Positions 18,034-26,712 of a stretch of 64,000 nt of DNA are shown piece after piece. Source of the DNA: Ancylothrix sp. D3o (GTDB lineage: Bacteria > Cyanobacteriota > Cyanobacteriia > Cyanobacteriales > Oscillatoriaceae); assembly GCF_025370775.1 (NCBI RefSeq), contig NZ_JAMXEX010000001.1, positions 930,001-994,000 of the forward strand, read 5' to 3'. The notes below the pieces were generated by a model, which searched no databases, was not told where the DNA came from, and worked only from the letters and a program-made list of their open reading frames with translations. Position numbers and translations under genes: made by a program. The number at the start of each line of letters is the position of its first letter. Within the stretch, counting starts at the first letter, position 1.

Positions 18034-18064
18034 TGGTTATAGCGCTTGGCGAAAATTGGCAGCC

Positions 18065-18118
18065 CCCAGGGGATTTGTAAAGATTTGAGACACTAGAGAG
18101 TCGGCCCAACCCCCTGGG
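18065..18118. other. Stem with CCCAGGGG / CCCCTGGG arms
   Basis: An 8-base perfect stem (18065-18072 with 18111-18118) encloses a 38-base loop, in the gap between the divergent DUF2809 and psb32 genes. It could be a leader structure or a small RNA; there is no promoter or T run to support either. Confidence 0.3.
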
Positions 18119-18252
18119 AAGCAAGCATTTACGACAAAAAAGCCATTTTTCATCCCTAGTCCCTTAAAAAAGTGTAAAGAAATGTTATCTTTTTATTAAT
18201 CTTTAAAACGATCCTTAACAGTCCAGCCGCAAAACCCATAACAGAAACACCA

Positions 18253-19053
18253 ATGAAACAGTCCTTTCCCCAAAGATTCCTGGTATCCATTGCCGCGCTG
18301 TTCGCAGCCATCTCGTTTTGGGCCATTGCCCCCGCAGCGCAAGCCTACGACAACCCAGAACTCCTGCCAGAGTATCAAACTCCCATCATTGACTTAGCCA
18401 AATCTCTGACAGAGAATCAAGAAAAAGCCTTGAGCAAAAACTTAGAAGACTTTGAAGCCCAAACCGGCTATAAGTTAAGAGTCTTAACCCAATATGACCG
18501 CACCCCTGGCTACGCCGTCAAAAAATACTGGGGACTAAACGAAAAAAGCGTCTTAATCGTAGCCGACTCACGCGGCGGTAATTTATTAAACTTTAACGTC
18601 GGCGATGGCCTTTATTCTTTGCTACCTCGTACCTTTTGGGTAGAACTGCAAACCCGCTTCGGCAATCAATTCTTTGTGCGGGAAGAAGGCGAAGATCAAG
18701 CAATTATACAATCTATAGAATCGATTACAAGTTGTTTGCGTCAAGGTGGTTGTAAAGTTGTCCCCGGCCTACCGCGAGAGCAATGGATTCTCACATTAGT
18801 TACCTCGGTCATCGGTGGTTTGGTTTTAGGCGTTGCAGCCCAACCCCGCGACGGCAAACTGTTTGCATGGCAGTGGGCGCTGATTTTTTCGCCGCTGTGG
18901 GGCATTTTGTTTATTGCCTTTGGCATCGGGCCGGTGATCAGCCGTACCTCGGAGTGGTTGCCGCTTTTCCGCAACGTGATCGGGTTTGTGCTGGGAATTC
19001 TGGTGGCATACCTGACGCCCATTCTTAGCCAATCTTCCGCCTCAGAAACTTAA
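18253..19053 (+). CDS. psb32: TPM-domain photosystem II repair protein (Psb32-like)
   Basis: This 266-residue protein has a signal peptide (cleavage near AAQAYD), a TPM/TLP18.3 domain (about 35-160; DLAKSLTENQEKALSKNL, GYKLRVLTQYDRT, RGGNLLNFNVGDGLY) and two or three C-terminal membrane helices (about 178-255). This architecture and size match cyanobacterial Psb32 (Sll1390-type), which acts at the thylakoid lumen side to protect and repair photosystem II. A pair of Cys residues (SCLRQGGC) near 155-162 could form a disulfide. It is probably monocistronic. Confidence 0.82.
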   Translation: MKQSFPQRFLVSIAALFAAISFWAIAPAAQAYDNPELLPEYQTPIIDLAKSLTENQEKALSKNLEDFEAQTGYKLRVLTQYDRTPGYAVKKYWGLNEKSVLIVADSRGGNLLNFNVGDGLYSLLPRTFWVELQTRFGNQFFVREEGEDQAIIQSIESITSCLRQGGCKVVPGLPREQWILTLVTSVIGGLVLGVAAQPRDGKLFAWQWALIFSPLWGILFIAFGIGPVISRTSEWLPLFRNVIGFVLGILVAYLTPILSQSSASET

Positions 19054-19181
19054 GGGTCATCGGTCAGTGGTCATGGAGCATTAAAAAAAATAGGATCATC
19101 AATAATCAGTCAAAATGATTGACCAATGACTACTGACAACCTGATAAGCTGAAAGCTAAAAGCCAAAAGCGGAAAGCTATC

Positions 19182-19811
19182 ATGGAATGGCACCTTACAG
19201 ATGCTCAAAGTTTGGGAATTATTGACCGCGAAATTGGCGATCATGCTTTCTCACCGGCAGAATATGAAATTGTCCGCCGCGTTATTTACGCAACGGCTGA
19301 CTTTGAGTACAAATCATTAATTCGTTTTTCTGATCAAGCCTTGCAAGCCGGTGCCGCCGCCCTCGCTGCTCGCACCACCATTGTTGTTGATGTCCCGATG
19401 GTACAAGTCGGCATCGCCCCTCAGATTCAAAGCACTTTTGCTAATCCTGTTTATTGTAGCGTCGAAGCAATCGTGCGACCTCAAAAAGAAAAAAGTCGCT
19501 CCGCTTGGGGAATAGAAACTCTGGCGCGGCGCTATCCCGAAGCAGTTTTTGTAGTCGGACAGTCGCAAACTGCCTTAACAACTTTAGTTGAATTAATCGA
19601 ACTTGAGGAAATTCGACCGGCCCTTGTGATTGGCACCCCGTCGGGATTTGTCGATGTTGATGTCGCCAAAGATCGCTTAAATGACTCTTTAGTGCCGCAC
19701 ATTCGCATCGAAGGGCGCAAAGGTAGTGCTGTAGTGGCTGTGGCTGTGGTCAGTGGCTTGGTAGACCTGGCATGGCAAGCCTACGGACAAGAAACCAAGG
19801 TCGGTTTATAA
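19182..19811 (+). CDS. cobH: Precorrin-8X methylmutase
   Basis: This 209-residue enzyme moves a methyl group in precorrin-8X to give hydrogenobyrinate in cobalamin synthesis. The sequence matches CobH/CbiC throughout: EIVRRVIYATADFEY near the start, the VVDVPMVQVGI strand, AIVRPQ, VVGQSQTALTTLVELI and a final GRKGSAVVAVAVVSGL loop. A catalytic His is expected but I cannot assign it with certainty. Length is normal. A start at the ATG at 19182 is supported by a GGAAAG ribosome site 6-7 bases upstream. No other cob gene is adjacent and no cobalamin riboswitch was seen in its leader. Confidence 0.9.
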   Translation: MEWHLTDAQSLGIIDREIGDHAFSPAEYEIVRRVIYATADFEYKSLIRFSDQALQAGAAALAARTTIVVDVPMVQVGIAPQIQSTFANPVYCSVEAIVRPQKEKSRSAWGIETLARRYPEAVFVVGQSQTALTTLVELIELEEIRPALVIGTPSGFVDVDVAKDRLNDSLVPHIRIEGRKGSAVVAVAVVSGLVDLAWQAYGQETKVGL

Positions 19812-20221
19812 CTCTAGGGTTTGAGACTTTTTTACCGGCCGGTGGGCAATTAAAAGCCGCCGGTGTACTGACTATCAATCATCGGGCAAAGCCTCTTCTA
19901 AACATATACCTATAGGTTTAACCTCAATAGACCCGGTTTTTTTTAACAAACCGGGTTTTTTTATGCCTTCCCCCAAACAACCAAAACAACCACAAACTGT
20001 AACGTTTTGCAGCGCAATTCCGGATCTCCGACGTATTTTTTAGTATTTCAGAGCTATTGATTTGATTTTTGTTTATGATGGGGAGACAGAGATGAGGGGT
20101 CTTACCCCTCACCCCCAGTTTAAACCAATCAGAGCCAAAAAATCTTGGAGCAAAAGCCTCCAAGTATTTGACAGAAGAAAAAAGAACAATGGCGGTCTAT
20201 AGCGCACAGGGACAAAAAAAT
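19812..20221. other. Intergenic stretch after cobH
   Basis: About 410 bases without a separate gene. It holds an intrinsic terminator at 19931-19962. Alternative upstream starts for the pentapeptide gene also lie here (TTG 20168, ATG 20189). Confidence 0.5.
19931..19962 (+). terminator. Intrinsic terminator
   Basis: The stem ACCCGGTTT (19931-19939) pairs with AAACCGGGT (19948-19956), followed by a run of seven Ts. It lies 120 bases after the cobH stop. Confidence 0.75.
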
Positions 20222-21025
20222 ATGGCTGGAAATAGCGCACACGTCAAACGGTTGCTGCAAACAAAACAATGCCAGGGAGGCGATTTAAGTGAAGCAAACC
20301 TAGCTCAATTAAACTTGAGCGGAGTAGACCTCAGCGGTGCAAAATTAATGTTTGCCAACCTGCACGGTACCAATCTTAGCAGTGCAAACTTAAGTGGGGC
20401 CGACATGAGCTTTGCCAACCTAGTCGCCGTTGAACTGATCAACGCAGACATGAGAGGCATAGACGGCAAAGGAATGAACCTGCTCGATGCCAAACTTAAC
20501 AACGCCAACCTCAGCGGTGCAGACTTGGGATTTGCTAACTTTGTCAATTGCAACTTACAAGATGCCAACCTCTGCGGCGCAGACATGGATGGAGCCAACT
20601 TAATAGGAGCCAAACTCAACAATGCTAACCTAAGCGGAGCAGACCTTGGTGGAGCCAACTTAGGACACGCAGAATTAATCGCAGCCAACCTATCGAATGC
20701 AGATTTAAGTGACGCTCGCTTAGTCGGAGCAGACTTAAGTGATGCCAACCTCAGCGGCGCAAACTTAAGCTGCGCCAACTTACTCAACGCCAACCTCAGC
20801 GGCGCAAACTTGATCGGGGCAGATATCAGCGGTGCAAACCTTGCCAATGCAAAGCTGGACGGTGCAATCGGATTTTACATCGAAAGTCAGGGCGGGAGCC
20901 GCCGGCCAGAACCACACACAGCAAGCAATTCTTATACAACTCCCCCCTACGTCAACTTTCATAGCGCCAACCGATACAGCACAAACGCCTCAGTTTTGGG
21001 TTTACCCCACCCCGGATTACCTTAA
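20222..21025 (+). CDS. Pentapeptide-repeat protein, copy 1
   Basis: The protein (267 residues from the ATG at 20222) is mostly tandem A(N/D)LSG-type pentapeptides from about residue 22 to 215, which fold as a right-handed quadrilateral beta helix. A 20-residue cap (beginning [12 protein letters not shown], ending CQGG) precedes the repeats, and a polar tail of about 50 residues follows. The same cap, repeats and a related tail occur in the second copy at 47957-48748, so I place the start at the shared MAGN; an in-frame ATG at 20189 would add 11 residues and a TTG at 20168 would add 18. The function is unknown; some pentapeptide proteins mimic DNA or scaffold complexes. Confidence 0.85.
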   Translation: MAGNSAHVKRLLQTKQCQGGDLSEANLAQLNLSGVDLSGAKLMFANLHGTNLSSANLSGADMSFANLVAVELINADMRGIDGKGMNLLDAKLNNANLSGADLGFANFVNCNLQDANLCGADMDGANLIGAKLNNANLSGADLGGANLGHAELIAANLSNADLSDARLVGADLSDANLSGANLSCANLLNANLSGANLIGADISGANLANAKLDGAIGFYIESQGGSRRPEPHTASNSYTTPPYVNFHSANRYSTNASVLGLPHPGLP

Positions 21026-21046
21026 ACTTACAAGCAGCCAAAATAA

Positions 21047-21080
21047 AAAGGCAAAAGATTTAACTATCTCTTTTGCCTTT
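21047..21080. terminator. Symmetrical terminator between pentapeptide gene and argD
   Basis: A 12-base perfect stem (AAAGGCAAAAGA at 21047-21058 with TCTTTTGCCTTT at 21069-21080) has A/T flanks on both sides. It lies between two convergent genes and can serve both. Confidence 0.75.
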
Positions 21081-21200
21081 GATGTTTTGAGTTATTAGGT
21101 TAAAAGTCCTTACTGGAAAGTCAAAAGACTAAACTAATGAAGTTGTAGAATTAACAAGCAACCAAATTGCCAGCATTATTGACTTTTCACACTTAAGCGA

Positions 21201-22475
21201 TTATTTTGTCAACGTAACCAGCGCTTTTTCCAAAGCCTGCAAAGCACTCTCAACTTCCTCAGCGCTAACAATCAAAGGCGGTACAAACCGTATCACCTTC
21301 GGGCCGGCCGGCACCAACAACAAACCCTCATCCATCGCAGCCTTCACCACTTGCGGGGAAGTCAGTTCAACCTCTGGCTTTAACTCCATGCCATTAATCA
21401 AACCCCAACCGCGCACCTCAGCAATCAAATCTGGAAATTTTTGGGCAATGGTAGACAAACCGGCCCGCAATTGCTCACCGCGTGCCCGAACATTGCTTAA
21501 AATATCCTCATTTTCCAGAGTTTGACACACCGCCAACGCCACCCCAGAAGCAAACGGATTCCCACCAAACGTACTCGCATGATCTCCAGGCTGGAAAACA
21601 TCACAGCGAGACTTACACATCATTGCACCGATAGGAATTCCGCCACCTAAACCCTTAGCCGAAGTAAAAATATCCGGTTCAATACCCAGATTTTCATACC
21701 CCCAATAATGGCCGGTGCGACCCATTCCCGCCTGCACCTCATCCATAATCAACAAAATGCCCTTTTCATCGCAAATTTCCCGAACCCGCTGGAAATAAGC
21801 CACATCCCCCGGACGCACACCACCCTCACCTTGCAGCGGTTCCAACAAAATAGCAGCCAACTGACGCTCACCGCTATCTACAGCCGCCACCATTTCCTCA
21901 AGCGCCTCAATATCGTTATAAGGCACATAAACAAACCCAGGCATCAACGGGTCAAAATTCTTTTGATACTTAGGCTGGCCGGTTGCCGTAATTGTCGCCA
22001 AAGTCCGCCCGTGAAAACTCGCCTGCGCCGTAATAATCACAGGCTGCCGAATATTCAAAACTGTATGAGCATACTTGCGGGCCAACTTAATCGCACCTTC
22101 GTTAGCCTCAGCCCCAGAATTGCAGAAAAACGCCCGATCCGCACAAGAATGCTCAACCAACCACTTCGCCAACTCACCCTGCTCACGCACATAATACAAA
22201 TTAGAAACATGATGCAGCTTAGAGATTTGGCGAGTCACAGCCTCCACCATCGCCGGATGAGCATAACCAAGCGTACAAGTAGCAATACCGGCCACAAAAT
22301 CCAAATACTCACGATTCTCCGTATCCCAAACCCGACAGCCGGCCCCTCGTTCCAAAGTGAGAGGAAAACGAGCATAAGTCGTCATCACATAGCCATCAAA
22401 GTCTTGCTGGGTAAACAAACGCGGCTCAGCCACCCCAGGCAATTTCTCAACAAGCGTTTCTAAACTCACAGACAA
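21201..22475 (-). CDS. argD: Acetylornithine aminotransferase
   Basis: This 424-residue PLP enzyme transfers the amino group to N-acetylglutamate semialdehyde in arginine synthesis, and may also act in lysine synthesis. Motifs: CNSGAEANEGAIKLAR, SFHGRTLATI, LLIMDEVQAGMGRTGHYW and the PLP-binding Lys in FTSAKGLGGGIPIGAM. The C-terminal small domain is complete. Length is normal for cyanobacterial ArgD. Class III fold assignment is secure; the exact amino-group substrate is inferred from the family. It is monocistronic and convergent with the pentapeptide gene. Confidence 0.92.
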   Translation of the reverse strand: MSVSLETLVEKLPGVAEPRLFTQQDFDGYVMTTYARFPLTLERGAGCRVWDTENREYLDFVAGIATCTLGYAHPAMVEAVTRQISKLHHVSNLYYVREQGELAKWLVEHSCADRAFFCNSGAEANEGAIKLARKYAHTVLNIRQPVIITAQASFHGRTLATITATGQPKYQKNFDPLMPGFVYVPYNDIEALEEMVAAVDSGERQLAAILLEPLQGEGGVRPGDVAYFQRVREICDEKGILLIMDEVQAGMGRTGHYWGYENLGIEPDIFTSAKGLGGGIPIGAMMCKSRCDVFQPGDHASTFGGNPFASGVALAVCQTLENEDILSNVRARGEQLRAGLSTIAQKFPDLIAEVRGWGLINGMELKPEVELTSPQVVKAAMDEGLLLVPAGPKVIRFVPPLIVSAEEVESALQALEKALVTLTK

Positions 22476-22724
22476 CTCCTAATAAACTTTCAAACTTTCG
22501 ATTTATTTAACATAAACCTCATCTTAAGATATTAACCAAGGCATCCAACCTAAAATAATTCAGCAACCACCGGCTTTTATGCAGCCAAGCCATCACAGAC
22601 TTGCAAACACCGCAACCCTCTCTTTTTTAATCATTAAATATTTGTCTTCAATTCGCTAAACGAGCCTTTTTGGCATCTAAAATCCCAGCGCCTAAAATCT
22701 CAACTCTAAAACGTAAGTAGTGCC

Positions 22725-23831
22725 TTGACACAAAACCGCAGCCCCAACCCCCCCACCACATCCCTGTACACCCCACTCGAAGAAAAATATCAACGCCTCC
22801 AAAAAGAACTCATAGCCGGTGGCGTTGGCTTCGCCGGCATCATGCTCCTCGGCACTTTGTGGTATCACTTAATCGAGGGATGGTCGTGGCTAGATGCCAT
22901 TTACATGAGCGTCATCACCCTTGCCACCGTTGGCTTTGGCGAAACCCGGCCCTTGGGAAGCCGAGGCCGAATCTTCACCATTGCCTTAATATTGTTAGGA
23001 GTCATTAACATTGGATACATGGTCAATCGGTTTACCGAAGCCCTGATTCAAGGTTACTTTCAAGAAGGAATTCGATTACAACAGCAAAAACGCTTGATAG
23101 ACACTCTTTCTGACCATTACATTCTCTGTGGCTTTGGGCGCACCGGCCGGCAAATTGCCTCCGAATTCAAAGCCGAAAGCATCCCCTTTGTGATCGTAGA
23201 CTCTGATCCCAACCAAATCAAAACCGGGCAAGAACTGGGTTACATCGTTTTGCAAGGCGACGCCACCCTTGACGAAACCCTCCACCGCGTCAAAATCGAA
23301 ACGGCTACCTGCCTAGTAGCCGCCTTACCCTCCGATGCCGAAAATCTCTACACTGTTCTTTCTGCCAAGACATTAAACCCCAATGTCCGAGCCATTGCCC
23401 GCGCTTCCACCGAAGAAGCCTTATTAAAGCTGCAAAGAGGCGGAGCCGATGCCGTTGTCTCCCCCTACATCACCGGTGGTAAACGCATGGCAGCCGCCGC
23501 TCTACGCCCGCAAGTGATGGATTTTGTAGATGGTATTATCACCGGCGCAGATCGTTCATTTTACTTAGAAGAATTCCTCATCGACGCTCAAACTTGCCCC
23601 TGCGTTGGTCAAAGCCTGCGCGAAGCCAAACTCAGATCCCAATCAGGTGCTTTAGTTTTGGCCATTCGCCGCGCTGACGGAACCTTGATCGGGGGGCCAA
23701 TGGCCGAAACCCGCATTATGCACGGAGATTTATTTATCTGTATGGGAACCGCAGAGCAACTGCGAGAACTCAATCAAATTCTCGACCCCATACAGTCGCC
23801 TAAATTACGTTTACCGAAAAAATTTAAATAG
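22725..23831 (+). CDS. Two-helix potassium channel with RCK (TrkA-N/TrkA-C) domains
   Basis: This 368-residue protein is a potassium-selective channel subunit. An N-terminal helix (FAGIMLLGTLWYHL), a pore loop with the selectivity filter TVGFGE, and a second helix are followed by an RCK domain starting HYILCGFGRTGRQIASEF, with GxGxxG binding of NAD(H) or ATP. A TrkA-C-like domain (LIGGPMAETRIMHGDLFICMG) ends the protein. It would gate K+ flux in response to a cytoplasmic ligand. The start is a TTG at 22725, with no good ribosome site, so the exact N-terminus is uncertain. No partner subunit is adjacent. Confidence 0.87.
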   Translation: MTQNRSPNPPTTSLYTPLEEKYQRLQKELIAGGVGFAGIMLLGTLWYHLIEGWSWLDAIYMSVITLATVGFGETRPLGSRGRIFTIALILLGVINIGYMVNRFTEALIQGYFQEGIRLQQQKRLIDTLSDHYILCGFGRTGRQIASEFKAESIPFVIVDSDPNQIKTGQELGYIVLQGDATLDETLHRVKIETATCLVAALPSDAENLYTVLSAKTLNPNVRAIARASTEEALLKLQRGGADAVVSPYITGGKRMAAAALRPQVMDFVDGIITGADRSFYLEEFLIDAQTCPCVGQSLREAKLRSQSGALVLAIRRADGTLIGGPMAETRIMHGDLFICMGTAEQLRELNQILDPIQSPKLRLPKKFK

Positions 23832-23893
23832 GGATGTTTATATGGAGGGATGAAAGGCTGACACCGGCACCCCTCGATTCCAAAACAAAATCA

Positions 23894-24100
23894 CTAAGAA
23901 AGCTTCAAAGCACTCACCGGCACTTCATCCCAAGACTCGACAGTTCGCAAACGTGCTTGCCAACCTTTTTGTCTTTGCTCTTCGGTTAAATTCCGCTCAA
24001 AAGAGTCATGGCACTCTTGAGCTTGAACTTCATCACAACAAGCAATACAAGCATAAACAATCCCTACTGGATCGAGTTGTTCATTCACCCAAATAGTCAT
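23894..24100 (-). CDS. Small conserved cysteine-bearing protein
   Basis: This 68-residue protein begins MTIWVNEQ and has Cys at CIACC and again at QECH, and ends VPVSALKLS. It looks like a compact folded domain rather than a chance frame, and I have a general impression of relatives in cyanobacteria. The close Cys residues suggest a metal site or redox role, but I do not recognise a function. It forms a run on the minus strand with the membrane protein at 24157 and the acetyltransferase at 24537. Confidence 0.6.
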   Translation of the reverse strand: MTIWVNEQLDPVGIVYACIACCDEVQAQECHDSFERNLTEEQRQKGWQARLRTVESWDEVPVSALKLS

Positions 24101-24156
24101 ACATCACCCTTAAAAACTAAGTTTTAAAAAGTCCTAAAGTTGTTTCTAAACTAATC

Positions 24157-24462
24157 TTAACGCATTAAGAAAAGCGCCACCGGCACAAACAAGACCGGCA
24201 AAGCCGTTACAATAGCCGCCTGACGCAGATACTCCTCCTTTTTTAACAAAACCCAAGCCCGAACTGAACAAAAAATAAACAACAAAGACCAACCACCCAT
24301 CACCCCAATCGATCCTTGTAAGCTTGGCAACTCACCCCCTTGAGAATTTGCTACATTTGCCCCATAGCCAATAATCAAAACCATCGCCGCCAAAAAAATT
24401 GTAGCAATTGCCTGAGAAATGAAAAGCCAAAACCGAACCAAAAAAACCATACTTTGTCCCAA
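24157..24462 (-). CDS. Small three-helix membrane protein
   Basis: This 101-residue protein has three predicted membrane helices (about 5-30, 52-70, 80-100) joined by short polar loops. An Arg/Lys-rich turn (RAWVLLKKEEYLR) separates the last two, placing it at the cytoplasm. No family is recognised. It lies between two small genes on the same strand. Confidence 0.6.
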   Translation of the reverse strand: MGQSMVFLVRFWLFISQAIATIFLAAMVLIIGYGANVANSQGGELPSLQGSIGVMGGWSLLFIFCSVRAWVLLKKEEYLRQAAIVTALPVLFVPVALFLMR

Positions 24463-24536
24463 AAATGTAGCCTAAATTAGCCTAAATATTATACTAATAG
24501 CAACCGTAATTCTGCGCTAGTCTGTCTAAACAAACT

Positions 24537-25046
24537 TCAAAAATTCGCCTCAGCTAAGGAAGACAACCCCGCGCCAGTTACTCGACAAATACGCCAATCA
24601 GGCAAAATATCTGCACCAATTTTTCGATAAAAACCAATTGCCGGTTCATTCCAATCAAGCACACTCCATTCCAACCGGCCAAACCCGCCATCCACAGCCA
24701 ACCGAGCCAAAAAACGTAAAAGTTCCTTTCCTATTCCCTTTCCGCGATACTCTGGCAAAACAAACAAATCTTCCAAATAAATCCCCGGAAGAGTTAAAAA
24801 TGTAGAATAGTTATAAAAAAACAAAGCGAACCCCACAACGTTGTCCTCAACTTCTGCAACAATTGCGTCAGCATAAGGACGAGAGCCAAACAAATGTTGC
24901 TCTAAAGATTCTGGAGTGCCGGTGACGGTATGAGATAACTTTTCATATTCCGCCAAAGCGAGAATCAGGCTAAAAATGGCCGGCACATCTGCCGGTGTAG
25001 CCTTGCGTAAAATCCAGGGTGCGTGGGACACTTTGAATTTATCCAA
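24537..25046 (-). CDS. GNAT acetyltransferase, SSAT/diamine type
   Basis: This 169-residue acetyltransferase matches the spermidine/spermine (thialysine) N-acetyltransferase subfamily: ILALAEYEKL at the start, the NYSTFLTLPGIYLEDLFV strand pair, the acetyl-CoA loop YRGKGIGKELLRFL, and SVLDWNEPAIGFYRKIGA with its conserved Trp and Tyr. It would acetylate a small amine. The start is unclear: the TTG at 25046 gives MDKFKV, while an in-frame GTG at 25031 is another choice. The sigma factor gene ends 22 bases upstream on the same strand. Confidence 0.82.
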   Translation of the reverse strand: MDKFKVSHAPWILRKATPADVPAIFSLILALAEYEKLSHTVTGTPESLEQHLFGSRPYADAIVAEVEDNVVGFALFFYNYSTFLTLPGIYLEDLFVLPEYRGKGIGKELLRFLARLAVDGGFGRLEWSVLDWNEPAIGFYRKIGADILPDWRICRVTGAGLSSLAEANF

Positions 25047-25068
25047 TAATAACTGATAGCTAAATATT

Positions 25069-26067
25069 TTACCGCAACCAGGATTTCAAACGCTTAGCAA
25101 CTTTTGGTAATCTTAATTTTCGCATAGCTCTGGCTTGAATTTGGCGCACCCGTTCGCAGGAGACATTAAACAACTCGCTGACTTCATTTAATGTACAAGG
25201 CTGGCCATTTGTCAAGCCATAACGCATAGTTAGAATATCTTGTTCGCGTTTTGAAAGCAATTCGCCAAGGACTTCTAGTAATTCTTCGCGGCACATCATT
25301 TCATGGAGATGCACTTCGGGAGAGACGTTGTGATTATCTTCCAACAACTCCATTAATTCAGCAGATTCGTCCTCTCCTACTCTTTGATTCAGCGACAAAG
25401 ATTGCATTTTTGCTTCTTGGAGTTGGCGCACTTGTTTAGCTGAAATATTTAAGGCTTCGGCAAGTTCTTTTTCTGAGGGTACTCGTTGCAAAGTGTCTGA
25501 TAATTGGCGATGAATTTCTTTATATTTATTGATTTGCTCAATAATGTGAATCGGTAAGCGGATGGCGCGGGAATAATTAGCAATGGTGCGAGTAATTCCC
25601 TGACGAATCCACCAATAAGCATAGGTAGAAAATTTATAGCCTTTATCTGGATCAAACTTTTCTGTAGCTCTGTTTAATCCCAATGCTCCCTCTTGAATTA
25701 AATCTTGAAACGGGACTCCCCGGTTTAAATATCGTTTGGCAATTGACACCACCAGACGCATATTTGAGCCGATCATTTTTTGTTTGGCGCACCGGCATTT
25801 TTGCCACCGTTGCAACAGTTGACTTTCGGTTAAATTTAATATTTGGGCTAGTTCGAGTCGAGTGGGAACTCTGTTTAACTCTAGGGTTAATTTTTCTTGC
25901 AGTGCTTCCAAAGCAACTAATTCTTGGACGCACTTTCCTAATGTGGTTTCTTCTTCGGGAGTTAAAAGTGGATATCGTGACATTTCCCGAAACAATGCTT
26001 TTACCGAGTCATCTTTGGCGCGGTTATCAATAGCATAGGAATTTTGACGAGTGGCTGTATTTTTCAT
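25069..26067 (-). CDS. Group 2 RNA polymerase sigma-70 factor (SigB/C/D type)
   Basis: This 332-residue protein has sigma regions 1.2-4.2. Region 2 reads MRLVVSIAKRYLNRG, LIQEGALGLNRATEKFD and FSTYAYWWIRQGITR, region 3 IPVHI-like IIEQINKYKEI, and region 4 ILTMRYGL and VSCERVRQIQARAMRKL. It lacks the N-terminal 1.1 acidic region of the primary sigma, and the size fits cyanobacterial group 2 factors. Such factors recognise promoters near to RpoD's and act in light, nitrogen or stress responses. The ribosome site AAAAGGAGG lies before the ATG and fixes the start. A perfect palindrome lies 90 bases upstream. Which paralogue it is cannot be said from sequence alone. Confidence 0.9.
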   Translation of the reverse strand: MKNTATRQNSYAIDNRAKDDSVKALFREMSRYPLLTPEEETTLGKCVQELVALEALQEKLTLELNRVPTRLELAQILNLTESQLLQRWQKCRCAKQKMIGSNMRLVVSIAKRYLNRGVPFQDLIQEGALGLNRATEKFDPDKGYKFSTYAYWWIRQGITRTIANYSRAIRLPIHIIEQINKYKEIHRQLSDTLQRVPSEKELAEALNISAKQVRQLQEAKMQSLSLNQRVGEDESAELMELLEDNHNVSPEVHLHEMMCREELLEVLGELLSKREQDILTMRYGLTNGQPCTLNEVSELFNVSCERVRQIQARAMRKLRLPKVAKRLKSWLR

Positions 26068-26155
26068 TTGATGGGCCTCCTTTTGTCAGCGCTAAAGCTG
26101 GAAAAGCCGTTCGCTTTGTTACTTAGCCAGCCAGTTGAGAAAGTTTGGATTACCA

Positions 26156-26176
26156 ATTTTTTGCGCCGCAAAAAAT
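26156..26176. promoter_or_regulatory. Perfect 10-base palindrome upstream of the sigma factor gene
   Basis: ATTTTTTGCG (26156-26165), one base, and CGCAAAAAAT (26167-26176) form a perfect inverted repeat with a one-base spacer, 89 bases before the sigma start. It could bind a dimeric regulator. With a one-base centre it is a poor RNA hairpin, so an operator is more likely than a terminator. Confidence 0.4.
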
Positions 26177-26225
26177 GACAATTCTTAGAGATGAAAATTT
26201 GGGCATTCAGTGGTGGATTTTAAAA

Positions 26226-26254
26226 AACCACAGATGAACACAGATAAATAGGAT
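26226..26254. repeat. Dispersed ACAGATGAACACAGATAAA-type repeat, copy A
   Basis: It reads AACCACAGATGAACACAG and then ATAAATA, a degenerate member of the CGCAGATAAACG family seen at 44899, 47177, 54290, 62173 and 62583. Confidence 0.6.
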
Positions 26255-26405
26255 AAATTTAAGAGTTTGGCAATCTTGTCTATTTCTCTTGTTTGCCATC
26301 ATATCACAGTTTTCTCAAATTCTGTGGGTACTTCTGCCGGCAAGGAATTTCACCAAGCAGACTAGCAGTACGGACAATTTTAGTTTCTATTTCTTAGGAT
26401 AGAAA

Positions 26406-26427
26406 TTCTCGGCAATAATGTTTATTT
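26406..26427. repeat. 22-base intergenic motif, copy 2
   Basis: It matches 2456-2477 at 21 of 22 bases, and lies at the same orientation and distance relative to a downstream minus-strand gene. Confidence 0.5.
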
Positions 26428-26712
26428 TTATTGAGTTTTTTAGCTAAATTTTAATTTTAAAAGCTCAAATATGAAAATATAAAAAATTTTGTGAAGTTTA
26501 GGGAATAGAACAAATCCTTTTTATTAGCAAAACGGCGAAAACATTGCTAACACTACGGAATAACCAGTCTAGCAATCGGGGCCGGTGTTCAAAATTCCCA
26601 TAAAACAGGATAATACTCAAAGAGCCAATGCTACCCCTAAAATTAAATGTCGTAAACCGGCCCCAACAAAACCTAGTGGCCCCTCAACCCTCCCTAAACC
26701 AAAAAGAGCGTT

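Larger units (their letters stand above)
26068..26712. other. Divergent intergenic region between the sigma factor and priA
   Basis: At 645 bases this is one of the longest gene-free gaps. It holds a perfect palindrome (26156-26176), one copy of a dispersed repeat (26226-26254) and a 22-base motif (26406-26427). The rest is A/T-rich, and no small gene or RNA is supported. Confidence 0.55.

Noticed and set aside
20305-20847. A 180-codon open frame antisense to the pentapeptide gene
   Set aside because: It is a mirror of the repeat pattern (its Leu/Ala/Lys-rich repeats come from complementary pentapeptide codons). The same happens over 48141-48470.
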